NCBI RefSeq assembly: GCF_019320115.1
Contig: NC_089584.1
Span: forward strand, 80,233,922-80,297,921
Reading direction: 5' to 3'
Length of the DNA: 64,000 nucleotides
DNA from: Miscanthus floridulus
Taxonomy: Eukaryota > Streptophyta > Magnoliopsida > Poales > Poaceae
Each line of letters opens with the position of its first letter. Within the stretch, counting starts at the first letter, position 1. Below are positions 1-9,352 of the stretch, piece after piece. Under the pieces are notes generated by a model, which saw nothing but the letters and a program-made list of their open reading frames with translations, did no database searches and was not told the origin of the DNA. The position numbers and the translations under genes are program-made.

Positions 1-663
1 TTTGTCAGTGAGGTTTGTGGCGGCGGCGGTGAATCTCATACCACGAGCCCCGACCCCCACCTCCTCTTTATAGCGCTGCGCGACGGTGGCTCACCAACCA
101 TAATTTGGTTGGGCGCCCCCGATCAGGGCGTGAGTCAGGGTCTGACTCGGTCGTTGGACCGAGCCGAGGGAGATCAATCTAACATATTTTAGTTTTTTTT
201 CATGTAGCATTGATAGAATGTTCCACCGTGTATTTCTTATTATTCACATAGTATTCATCTATGATATACTTTAGGTTGCTCGCCTTGTGTTCATGGAATA
301 TTATTTTTTTATTTTACTATATTACACGACATTTTTCCTTTTTCCTTTTGTTTTCCCTTTCCTTTATATTTTTTTATTTTCTATTAATTTCATTTTCTTT
401 TATTTTGTATTTTTTTCCTATATATGTCATATCCATGATCTCGTGGTGACCAACATTCTAACATATAATCAGGTGTTGGCTAATGCTGCTACCTCTAGCT
501 TCGTGCTCCACAACCCAGCCATTGGTCCCTTATACCAATCCTTGCGGCACTGATTGATGCTACACAAGGAACTACTAAGTTCTCAAGATCCAAAGAGAGA
601 TGATCCTTGCTGCACTAATTGATGCTACACGAGGAAGGAACTACTCAATACTCAATACTCAAG
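1..663. other. Intergenic DNA without a supported gene; short tandem duplication at its right end
   Basis: The first 170 bases are GC-rich and may be a transposon or untranslated-region remnant, but I recognise no family. Bases 290-430 are a T-rich low-complexity stretch that gives spurious hydrophobic ORFs. Two degenerate copies of a roughly 65-75 bp unit lie in tandem at about 540-604 and 606-681. Both contain a GCACT(G/A)ATTGATGCTACAC core followed by a CTCAAGATCC block. The second copy runs into the LINE RNase H fragment that follows. Confidence 0.5.
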
Positions 664-735
664 ATCCGAACAGAGATGAACGAAGTTGCAGACAAGTTAG
701 CAAAACAGGCATCGATTAATCTTGTCAAGCTTTAG
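664..735 (+). pseudogene. LINE-type RNase H C-terminal fragment
   Basis: A 23-codon open stretch ending in TAG contains the residues NEVADKLAKQA. This matches the C-terminal helix of the plant RNase H-like domain (RVT_3) found at the end of LINE ORF2 and in related captured proteins. There is no start codon in context and no upstream domain, so it is a fragment. No poly-A tail was recognised nearby. A diverged host RNase H-like gene remnant is the alternative. Confidence 0.45.
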
Positions 736-1319
736 CACATTCTCAACATTGTAACATCCAGCTGGCTTTACAAAACTTTGAATGGGGCTTGTTGCGTCCC
801 ATTTCTGTACCATGTTTATAATGAATGAATGAGTTTCCATTTTTTTGCAGCACTACTTCAGCCGTACTTTTCAACGCGAATGAACATCTTCTAAGCATTA
901 GCATAAGCTAAATTTCAACGAAACGAACAGGGCCAACTATCATTAAGTACCTTTTCTTTTTACCTCTTGTTGCCTCCAAAGGGCCATAAAAGCGCTTGTG
1001 ATTGTGCTATAACGCTAAGGATGCAAGTGGGTTGTTATACGGTTCGTACTTCGTAGAGCTTAAGCAGTTCATATTCCCTATGATAAGGCTATGGCAGGGT
1101 GTAATCTTTTCGCTTATACTAGATCCGCTTTTTCATCCCTAAACTACAGGCTGTATCTGAAGCTATCCACTCCACACTTCCACAGCGCACAGGCCATTTG
1201 AGGTTACAGCTAGCTTCACCATCTTCCATGGTGGATGACTCGCGAGTTTTCCATGGCAGCTTCTGAAGTTACGGGCACTATCACCTAGGTTCCACGACCT
1301 GCCCTTGTTAAAGCCTGAC
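736..1319. other. 3' flank of the LSD1-type gene; MITE-like fragment at about 850-942
   Basis: This stretch holds the downstream flank and presumably the 3' UTR of the minus-strand zinc-finger gene. At about 850-942, read on the minus strand, the sequence begins GGCCCTGTTCGTTTCGTTG. That resembles the terminus of a common grass hAT-type MITE, but I could not find a matching second terminus. The rest shows no ORF or recognised repeat. Confidence 0.4.
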
Positions 1320-1397
1320 CTAGCTCTGGTGAACTACCTCTTGCAGATCAGGTGACACACTCTGTTCCATCAATATCCGCGGCCGAACATTACGTTC
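1320..1397 (-). CDS. Exon 4: C-terminal tail of the LSD1-type protein
   Basis: The 78-bp terminal exon follows a TTTGTTTCTCCAG acceptor and encodes 25 residues starting ERNVRPRILMEQ before TAG. The NVRP motif directly after the second finger is typical of LSD1/LOL family tails. Phase 0 agrees with exon 3. The exon is too short to stand out as an ORF and was found by phase, acceptor and family resemblance. Confidence 0.8.
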   Translation of the reverse strand, partial: ERNVRPRILMEQSVSPDLQEVVHQS

Positions 1398-4300
1398 CTG
1401 GAGAAACAAAATCTCATAGATCAGTGCATTGGTACTCAGCAAAATAGCTTTGCAGACATAAATAACAATTGACAGTACAGAGGCGATCGTGTGGTCTTTG
1501 GTCCACCCATTTTGAATTGATGCGGGTACTACTACTTGGAAAGTGTGAAAGTTGAAGGTAACAATGTTGAGGCACAGCAGACAGTTCGAGAGCTCCAGGT
1601 TCATCAGTGGATAGCATGATTACCAAAAAATCACAAGGAATGACAAAAGATTCACATGTTGGCAATGATTCAGAAAAGGCACAGACATCTTTCTCAAACG
1701 TGCTGTCATGGAAAGGTTTATTTAAGAAGCTTGTTGATTTATCGTTTAAACCTGCTTTTGGTTTAAGTTTGATAACTTAGTTGATTGCAAAGGTACAACC
1801 AAGCTGATGACAAATGGGACCAGGCCTCACCTGTAATTGCACAGCACGGTGGTATGAAGAATTTTCCACAAAAAAGAAAGGCAAACAACTCAACACTGTT
1901 TAACGATGGGTGACATTTTCCATTGGTAACATTAACAGGTCAATTGAATCACCACACTAGCATACATACTACCTAGAGAATAGTGATTTAGCCCAACATC
2001 AGAATAGAGTGATGCTGGTCCCAAAAGGATCTTCACAGTTCTCTTCATATCAGCAACTTGAAACTACCACTAAGGATTAACACTTTCTCTGATGAGGAAT
2101 AGCATCTTAACCAAAAAAGTTATTGAAGAGGGCCGGAAAGGCTGAATGTGTGCAATTCGTTGTTTGTTGTCCTTTGGTTCAGTAAATTTGGAGCATGGCA
2201 GAAAACTTGAATGCTTGTTTGGTATCACAAACATTCCAAACACAGGGTAACAACTTTAGGCATACTGGATCATCCAAATACCCAATTCAATGTGGATACT
2301 CACAAGTTAGTGGCTCGCAAATGGAAAAATTGTTTGGTTGATCTGGAAAGGCAGGAATATTTGTTTGATGCCGCTAGACTGAGTTTTGGACTGGACTGCA
2401 GAAGAAGGCATGTGAACCTCTTCAACAGCAATCCACACTCTTGCGGTGGCTGGCAGAAGCAGCATGAAATACAATACATGTTTGGGCTAAGGGGCTACTT
2501 AATTTGGTGGAATGTGGTTATCAAGTTCTAATGCCTTCTTTGTTTGAGTCATTCTTTGGTATGGTCAAATCTAGCCAAGGGCATATGTATCTTTTAAGTC
2601 TTAAATTTGGAATTTTGTTAAGCTTTTTTATATAATGAAACTAGATGGGATTTCCTCACTGGGAAAAAATAAAATAAAATTAGATGAATTGGGAACTAGA
2701 ATCTAAGGCAAAGATATTTCACATTCCTTAAAAAGATGGATAAATAATTTGAGTGCCACCTCATATAAGTAGTGAAACTACCTTTTCAATGGCATATACC
2801 TTTTTTCATCAAATATATTAGCACAACAAAACACATGTAGCAAGTAAACTATGTGGGAAGTTGTAGTTCTTACTCCGATTTCAGTGACAAAAAGACAGTT
2901 GGAACATTTAACAGCAGGAGCCCCAAAAGGATACATCAACAATGTATCACATTGTCCACAATACACCTTACCAACTTGATGTTCTGCCAAGAAAGAAAAG
3001 AAGGTAAAACAATCTTTGAAGGATAAGAGAGTGCATAGATAACTTTAAGAATTACGTGAGTCTGTAAAAGCTATTGAAATATGAAGAAGTCTATGAGAAT
3101 AAGGGCGTGTTTGCTTCTCGGCCGCCGCTCGCCACAGCTAAAGTTAGGCAGCCACAGACAAAAGGCTGCTGCCTGGTTGCTCGCCTCGTGATGCGGCCGC
3201 CACAGTTTCTATCGTACTGTTCCATGGCGGGTGTAGCGGCCAAAACGCTCGCCACAAAGTGTGGCGCGGGCTCCGCTGCGGTGGCAGGCTGCGGCCGGCT
3301 ACCAAACAGCCCCTAAGTTAATACCAATTCTGAGCCAAAAAACAATCCAAAACATGCAAACATGTTGCGTGGAAAACTTCAGAGGGCATGTATAACGCAA
3401 CTTAAAGCAAAGGATAAGAACCTCCGCTAAGTCTATGTTTGTTAGATAATCTGCTGCATCCCTTGTGTGAATGCGCAGCAGGGGAAGACGGCGCCGAAAA
3501 GGGCACCCTGTTGCTGCACTGTAGCAGATGTAGGGGCAGGCGCCGAACGGCTCACCTGCCGCACTGTAGCCACAGCAGGGGCAGGCGCCAAAGTCAGCCC
3601 TGCTGTCACATCTAGTCACTGTAGTAGCATGACAGCCTGACATGTCTATACTAGTGTTAGATGGATAGAGTTGTATATATAGTTTGCCACTGCAACTCAG
3701 TAAAGAGAGCGAGTTCAGTAAAGAGAGCGAGTTCAGATTTGCCATCTCCTATACAGAGCTCCGGCCAACACTGGTGTCTCTACTGTGTGTATGCTCTGTT
3801 CTCCCTCCCTTCTTCTACCTCTAGCTATAGTGTGTGGTCGGGAATGACAGTTCGTGGTCGGCATCGCTAGTGTGTGCTCGGCAACACTAGTGAGTGGTCG
3901 GATATCTCCGTACCGGAGATCGAGGGACTAACAATGTTAATATACTTATATACATGGCAAATCAAACTAACTCTAGACAATGATAAAGCAATGAAACTTT
4001 TGAGAAAAAAAAAGAGTCATATAATTACAGCAGAATTACTTCCTCCAAGGAGGAATATAATTCATCTAGCCTTGATCACTCTTCTGCAAATATAAGTCCA
4101 GCTAGGAACCTTTTTTACTCATATCCTGTTTTGCTCCTTTTAAATGACACTTAATTTGAGTAAAAATGCTGGCCACATTAATTCTGACAATGACTGGTGG
4201 GCAATTCGGCATCTGGCATCAATGTTATCAAGTTGTCCGACTAATCGCGATTAGTCGGGCTGATCGGTGCCATGGCGACTAGGATCGATTAGACAGTTTG

Positions 4301-7300
4301 GTAACATTGTCTGGCATACTCCCTGTGTCCCTAAAAAAGAGTCATTAACTTTGACCAAACATATTTAACAAAATATTAATATTTATGGTACATAATTAGT
4401 ACCATTAGATAGATCGTTGAATATACTTTCATAATAAACTTATTTGGAGATATAAATGTTGCACGCATTTTCTACAAATCTAGTCAAAGTTGAGAAAGTT
4501 TGACCAGCACGATTCCCATAGCGACTCTTTTTTTTGGGACGGATGGAGTACACCTTAACTCCCATACATGAGCTTTGCGTGTCATTTCATTAAGAAGAAA
4601 ATATAGTACAAGGAGAGAATAATGAATGATTTTCAAAGAACAATTGAGAATAAGGTACAAGCAGAATAAGGTGAGATAATTTTTAAAGTAGAAATAGCAC
4701 GCACCTTCCAGTACAAGGTTTATTGTCGAGCAACCAAAACACTGAACATGAACAGCGCCCCTAGGATATACAACAAGCTGACGACAACATCCGCATACCA
4801 TTTGACCAATTTCTGTGCAAGTCACCAACTAAGTTAAAAATAACACAAAGAAAGGTACAAGCCCCCCACATTGCACACAGTATTTTTTTAGAACTATAAA
4901 GGGCGTACCCAGTGCAGAGAGCTCCCGCTCTGTGCGGGGTTTGGGGAAGGGTGTCAGTGGCAAGCCTTACCCTCGCCTGTGCAATGCGAGGAGACCGCGA
5001 CTCGAACCCGGGACCTTCTGGTCACAGGCGGTAAGACTCTACCGCTTGCACCAGGCCCGCCCTTCATTTTTTAGAACTATAAATCTCTTTTAAAAAGATT
5101 GATCACTGTTATAACATCCTCGATTTCTTCATTGGTACGGAAACTGACTTCTTTGGTTTAGAATCTTAAAATTTTGTATGATTGAATCTAATAGTTTATT
5201 ACTTCCTCTGTTCCAAATTATAAGATGTTTTGGCATTCTAGATACATTGCTTTTACTATGTACTAGACATAGTGCATATCTAAGTGCATAGCAAAAGTTG
5301 CATATCTCAAAAAGATAAAACGTCTTATAATTTGGAATGGAGGGAGAATTATATTAGGCCACGGGTCACTCAGAAGAGTTTTTGCACAATGCATAGAGTA
5401 GCATCTTGATGTTCAGTTTAAACATGAATCCACAAAAGGTTGGATTAAAACCTCAAGGTAAGAGCTTGCTTACAATACTGCCCATACAGATTTCGTCTTC
5501 TATTTATTGTCCATAAAAAATTTGTTTCAACTGCAATCAAACAGCACAACTTCCTCAGCTCTAAAACCACATTTTCTGACTTTCATCAGTACCACTCTTT
5601 TGTACTCAGATAAAGAGAGGAATGTTGAAATAAGGAGGAATGTTGAAATAAGGATTAAATGTCCTGAAAAAGTAAGCTCCATATCTACCTTTTTTACATT
5701 GCTTTAATTAGCATTAACATATTGCATATTCCACAAAGCTCAAACTTACTGCAGCTTAATAAGATCTATTTTTTGGGATCCCCAAAGGAGTTAAGGCGCT
5801 AGACAGCATCCTGGTCAAGTAGCAGATGCCAGGACTGCTCACCAGTCTGCTTCTAAACAGCCTAAAGAGAAGTTCTCAGTTAATTGCCAATTTCTCCATT
5901 AGTCATTCACAGTATCTAAAGGCTTGAGCTTTATGCATCCAAGCTTTCTCATCTTATCTTAATGCAGCAGCTTGGTACTGTATACTTTGTTATAGTGATA
6001 TTAAAAAAAAAATAGATACATTTTGGCATGCTATTGAAGTGCCTGAACCGTGACTTGGGGCTCTTGGTGGGTTTCAACTCTAGCCTACCCCAACTTGCTT
6101 GGGACTGAAAGGCTATGTTGTTGTTGTATACATTTTGGCATGCAGTTAAGTAAACTGATGCCCTTTGTCGAGTGCATTATTGTTGATCAAAATATACCGG
6201 TACAACTACATGAGATAAAAATAGAGCAATAAGAACATAAGATACTAGCACAGAACATACTATCTGAATGCTAAGGTATCTAGACTTATTCTTTATTTTC
6301 TATCATACTATTTCAAGTTAAATTACATGGTAATAATGTAATATTAACCATTTGCTCTGTTGATGTCCAGAAATTCCTCCACTAGATATGCAAGATCTAT
6401 CAAAGGTTTGTTCTGTTTACATTTAACACATAAGCCATGAACCAGATAGATGACCAGAAAATTACTAAGTAAAAACAAAGAAAAGTAAGTTTGCAAAAAG
6501 ATGGAAAAATACTGACCAAACTTCGAGCAAAGAGGTGGTGGCGGTGGCAGCTGATCCAAGGAGTCAAAATTTTCATAACCTGGGGGTGCAACCTCTGGTG
6601 AACAAGTAGTGTCCTTCACAGATGGAGAAGACAGGTGTTGCTCTGGCTGTGGCAATGACCTCTCTTCACTCTTCGATGGCGACTGCTGCAGGATTGTGCT
6701 TTCCATGTCTGTGCCTATAGCTGATGCATGTGTAGAGGGGTCTATTGTCTCAGCTAGACAAGGAGAGATCAACTGAGAGGACTCCGAATTCTCAAAACTT
6801 CTAGGAGCTATCTCCAGTGATGTAGCTGCAGCATCCACTGCAGGGGAAGAAGCCTGTGGCTCTAGCTGTGGTGATTGGCCCTCACAACCATCTTCCGTTG
6901 CTGGTGGAAGAACAGAGCCATTGGCTTCTTCCGCCGCTCCTGCTACAGGCGGCAGATGACACACTCCTTCCATAGTGACTGTCTTCTTGGTCCCTGCATC
7001 AGCCAAGATGTCTGGAGTATGATCAAGAGGAAGAACCAGAGCTGGTGGCAGCAGCTGCGAGGACTCGATATTCTCAGACCCTAAAAGCACCATCCCTAGT
7101 GAACAGGTTGTATGCTGTGCTACATGAGATAGCAGAAGGGGAGGTTCCAGTAGCAATGACTTCCCTGGTTTACTCTCCGATGGTGGTGCCAGGACAGGTT
7201 TGGCATCAATATCTAAATCCGTTGCATCTAATGGAGGCGATGGCTGAGGAGCTTCCTCTGATATCACAGACATGGCCTCATTATCAGCTGAATTTTGCAG

Positions 7301-8818
7301 TACATGTGCAGTCTGCACCAGAGGTAGAGAGGCAGGCTGTAGCTGTGTGAACTTTAAATTTTCAAACCCTGGAGGTGCTGTATCCGGTGAACAGGGAATG
7401 GCTTGCATCATGGGAGAAGGTGATCTTGGCAGTGGCCCTCGCAATGAACTCCCAGTTCCACTATCCAATGGCAGCAATAGGCTCCGCTCTGTGTCTATCT
7501 CCACATCTGTTCGCTCCAATGCCAGCACTGAGCATTCCTTTTCCATAAATCCCACTGCCATTGCCTTGGTGGGAGCCACATCGCGCAACACATACGTGGT
7601 TTCAGCTATGGGTTGAAGAGTCGGTAGCGGTAGCCATGATGACTTACAATTCTCAAAGCCTGGAGGTGGTGTATCTGGTGAACATGGAGCAGCTTCTGTT
7701 GTGGGAGAGCATGATCTTGGAAGTGTTTGCCCCTCTTCCCCTCTCTTCAACAGTGGAAATAGGCCAGGTGAAGACAGTGACCCAGTTGCTGCATCTGGCG
7801 TCGTGCCCATAGCATTGGTGGCAGTCACTTGTACCACAGTGTGTGTGGATTCAACCAGAGGATTAGGATGTGACAATGGCAACCATTGAGACTTACAATC
7901 TTCAAACCCTGGAGGAGCCATCTCCGGCGAACAAGGCTCAGCTTCCATCCTGGAGGACGTTGTTGTCTCCTCTGGCTCCTGTAATGATCTCTGTGCTCCA
8001 ATCTCTAATGGCCCCTCACCATCAATTGACTCCATCGCAGGTTGAGTACCTTCTTCTGAAGCCACTGCTGATACCTTGCCCGCTGCATTTGAACAGACAT
8101 ATGTGCTTTCAGCTGGAAGATGCAGCGGTGACTGTGCGAACTCCGAGCTTTCACCTGGCGACAGCCCAGCTGCTTTTGCTGACGTTCCTGCCACTACCTC
8201 ATCCACCGGTGCGTCTGGCGAAGCGCCTGTGCATCCATCCGGGTGGCACAGCGGCAATTGCTGTGCAGGCTCTGAATAATCACATAGTGGAGGGGCCATT
8301 TCCAGGGATGGTGGTTGCGTCTGCTGCTGTGGCAACAACACACCCGGCCCAATCTCCATCGGCGGCGTCGGCGGCGCGGACTCGTTGTGCAAGTGCGCGT
8401 CCGTAGACTCGGGAGACGGGGATGGCCGAGCGGCTTCCTGGGACGCCACTGCCACCGCCTCTGTAATGGAGAGGTCCGTCGAAGCACGCGTGGCAGCAGC
8501 CGGAGCAGTACGTGGAGGGGACAGTGGCTGTGGCGCACCCGGCGACGCCTCCACGATTTGGGGAGATGGAGAGGGAGAAGGCGACGGGGATGGGGACGAG
8601 GACGAGGCCTCCACCTCGGGACAAACTTCGACCGCCAAGTTCGCCGGAAGCGGCGAAGGGGAAGCGGACTTCTTCGGAGAGATCGCTTCATGTGCAGCCG
8701 CCGCCCCTGGCGACAGCGGTTCCGCCTCATCGATCGGTAGTGGAGGCGGCTGGACCGCCTCAGGATGCTCCACTGTTGAGCTCTCAAGCGGGTCGGCTGT
8801 CCCTGGTGAGGCCGCCAT
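1320..8818 (-). CDS. LSD1/LOL-type zinc-finger protein with long proline-rich N-terminus (4 exons)
   Basis: The spliced model has exons 8818-6517, 4812-4705, 2983-2874 and 1397-1320, all with GT-AG introns and compatible phases (1, 1, 0). Together they encode 865 residues. Residues 774-795 (CGCC, YPRGA, CFGC) and 812-833 (CGQC, YPFGA, CSNC) form two LSD1-type C2C2 zinc fingers. The family is known for plant regulators of cell death and stress, including LSD1 and LOL1, which act in the nucleus and cytosol through protein contacts. The tail NVRPRILMEQS is also family-like. Residues 1-767 are Pro/Ser-rich with a PSPSP run near 74-86 and about seven modules anchored on a PPGFE-like motif. Described family members are mostly about 140-200 residues, so this is unusually long. 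The start was chosen as the first ATG of the long frame, in the context GCGCCCATGG. The three introns (1704, 1721 and 1476 bp) carry MITEs, SINEs and a solo LTR. No frameshift is seen, so it looks functional. The biochemical role of the N-terminus is unknown. Confidence 0.85.
2874..2983 (-). CDS. Exon 3: second LSD1-type zinc finger
   Basis: The 110-bp exon lies between a TTCTTGGCAG acceptor and a GGA|GTAAGA donor. It encodes HQVGKVYCGQC, then YPFGAPAVKCSNC and FVTEIG. This is the hallmark second finger of LSD1/LOL proteins, including the GAP residues after the aromatic-Pro pair. It ends in phase 0. Confidence 0.9.
3103..3313. mobile_element. Tourist-like (PIF/Harbinger) MITE in intron 2
   Basis: The 211-bp GC-rich insert starts GGGCGTGTTTGC and ends CAAACAGCCCC, giving imperfect inverted termini. 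It is flanked by a TAA target duplication (3100-3102 and 3314-3316). A TAA/TTA duplication with GGGC-GTTTG termini is the Tourist signature. It encodes nothing and lies in the intron between the two zinc-finger exons. Confidence 0.65.
3440..3933 (+). mobile_element. Solo LTR (Copia-type) in intron 2
   Basis: The 494-bp unit starts TGTTAG, ends CTAACA (six-base terminal inverted repeat), and is flanked by a perfect 5-bp duplication ATGTT (3435-3439 and 3934-3938). No internal region or second LTR follows, so this is a solo LTR left by LTR-LTR recombination. A TATATATAG promoter-like box lies at 3674-3682. An 18-bp AGTAAAGAGAGCGAGTTC unit is duplicated in tandem near 3701-3736. The plus orientation is inferred from the TATA box. 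Confidence 0.8.
4220..4309. mobile_element. 90-bp hAT-type MITE with central palindrome
   Basis: The terminal inverted repeats begin CAATGTTATCAAGTTGTC and end with the imperfect complement GACAGTTTGGTAACATTG. They are flanked by a perfect 8-bp target duplication TCTGGCAT (4212-4219 and 4310-4317), the hAT hallmark. Inside, 4237-4258 is a perfect 22-bp palindrome centred on TCGCGA. The right target duplication overlaps the TA used by the adjacent Stowaway element. Confidence 0.8.
4319..4548. mobile_element. Stowaway MITE in intron 2
   Basis: This 230-bp element has termini CTCCCTGTGTCCCTAAAAAA and the complement of TTTTTTTTGGGACGGATGGAG, flanked by TA (4317-4318 and 4549-4550). It has the classical grass Stowaway ends (CTCCCTCCGTCCC) and an AT-rich interior. 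It ends about 156 bp from exon 2. Confidence 0.85.
4705..4812 (-). CDS. Exon 2: first LSD1-type zinc finger
   Basis: The 108-bp exon lies between a CTTGCACAG acceptor and a GGAAG|GTGCGT donor. It encodes the first finger, with CxxC, YPRGA and CxxC, followed by INLVLE. It starts by completing a Glu codon split with exon 1 (G|AA) and ends with one base that again makes G|AA with exon 3. The repeated phase and the family match make this a secure exon although it is only 36 codons long. Confidence 0.9.
4901..5066 (-). mobile_element. Au-like tRNA-derived SINE in intron 1
   Basis: Read on the minus strand, the element has an A-box-like TGGTGCAAGCGGTAGAGTC and a B-box GGTTCGAGTCG, as in a tRNA-derived RNA polymerase III promoter. 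It ends in a GGGTACGCCC tail. It is flanked by a perfect 17-bp target duplication TTTTTTAGAACTATAAA (4884-4900 and 5067-5083), showing LINE-type retroposition. The sequence matches my memory of the grass Au SINE; the family name is from knowledge and was not checked by search. It is not a tRNA gene. Confidence 0.8.
5202..5346. mobile_element. Stowaway-type MITE in intron 1
   Basis: The 145-bp unit has inverted ends CTTCCTCTGTTCCAAATTAT and the complement of ATAATTTGGAATGGAGGGAG. The left flank is TA and the right flank AA, a probably mutated TA duplication. The interior is an AT-rich hairpin-like sequence. This is a typical grass mariner-derived MITE. Confidence 0.75.
6032..6128 (+). mobile_element. 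5'-truncated SINE with (TTG)n tail in intron 1
   Basis: The 97-bp insert contains CCTACCCCAACTTGCTTGGG and ends in a short GTTGTTGTTGTA tail. It is flanked by a perfect 15-bp target duplication TACATTTTGGCATGC (6017-6031 and 6129-6143). The tail and target duplication show a retroposed SINE. No A/B boxes are visible, so the 5' part is probably missing. The exact family is not certain. Confidence 0.7.
6517..8818 (-). CDS. Exon 1: Pro/Ser-rich repeat region of the LSD1-type gene
   Basis: This is 2302 bp of open frame (767 codons plus one base). It ends at a TTTG|GTCAGT donor, after which the frame would run unspliced only to 6344. PPGFE-like anchor motifs occur near residues 173 (weak), 301, 387, 483, 576 (weak), 671 (weak) and 746. 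Most are preceded by CSP(D/E) and followed by E(N/D)xxS. Spacing is about 74-125 residues, mostly near 95. Composition predicts a mostly disordered chain, with no signal peptide and no membrane segment before the donor. Overlapping open frames on both strands here are by-products of the GC-rich composition. Confidence 0.85.
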
Positions 8819-9187
8819 GGGCGCCGGCGATGGCGGCGGTGAGCGGGACGGGGAAACCGGAGAGGTTGCCGAGAAGCTGAGAAGAGATTAGTGTGTTTTT
8901 TTTTTTTTTTGAGTTCTACTGTTTCATGTGTTTCACTGGACTTTAGCCTGCGTCGGACGGTTTTACCTCGTGAACAGCTCGCTGGTATGAAATGAAAAGA
9001 ATACCCTTTTTAGACTATCTTCTTACTCTAAAATCCAACAAAAAAAAAACTCTAAAAGCTAATACGTCGTAGCCCGTTTTTTCTTTTCAAATTCTAAAAT
9101 CCAACAAACTACTAATCTCAACTATCACAACAGTTTAAGTTAACTGCACGCCGGTTAGATAGAAAGGACTTTCAAAGTGATTTTATC
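8819..9187. other. 5' flank and probable promoter/5' UTR of the LSD1-type gene
   Basis: This stretch lies directly upstream (minus-strand sense) of the chosen ATG. A GC- and CT-rich leader-like segment near 8819-8890 is followed by a T-run and AT-rich DNA. No clear TATA box can be assigned with confidence, and no ORF is present. Confidence 0.4.
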
Positions 9188-9352
9188 GTTGAGCTGGAAA
9201 CGGATTGCAGCCAACTTCGGGAAGCAATCACATCACAAGCCACAGACTTGGCGCCTGGTGGGGTTTTGTCTCGTAATATTCGTGAACTCTTACATGATCA
9301 TTTTTATTGTAACAAGATTTTAAATGTCCCGCATTCTTGTAACTCTATGTGA
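9188..9352 (+). pseudogene. LINE RNase H domain fragment
   Basis: Fifty-four codons end at TGA. They include the ETDC motif of an RNase H-like strand, the helix region SRNIRELLH, and the VPHSCNSM motif that corresponds to the VPRxxN segment of the RVT_3-type RNase H at the end of plant LINEs. Downstream codons continue the similarity only with stops. There is no reverse transcriptase upstream, so it is a 5'-truncated decayed copy. Tailing adenines near 9505 (ATTAAAAAAATG) may be its 3' end. Confidence 0.6.

Noticed and set aside
261..553. Overlapping hydrophobic ORFs
   Set aside because: They come from a T-rich low-complexity stretch; no family resemblance and no start context.
2211..2531. 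106-codon plus-strand ORF in intron 3
   Set aside because: No recognisable motif, lies within an intron of the opposite-strand gene, no supporting signals.
4901..5066. Possible tRNA gene (A and B boxes)
   Set aside because: Flanking 17-bp target duplication and the extended tail show a tRNA-derived SINE.
8194..8891. Several long ORFs on both strands over the gene's first exon
   Set aside because: Arg- or Ala-rich translations of a GC-rich proline-coding exon in wrong frames. Only the frame that splices to the zinc fingers is supported.
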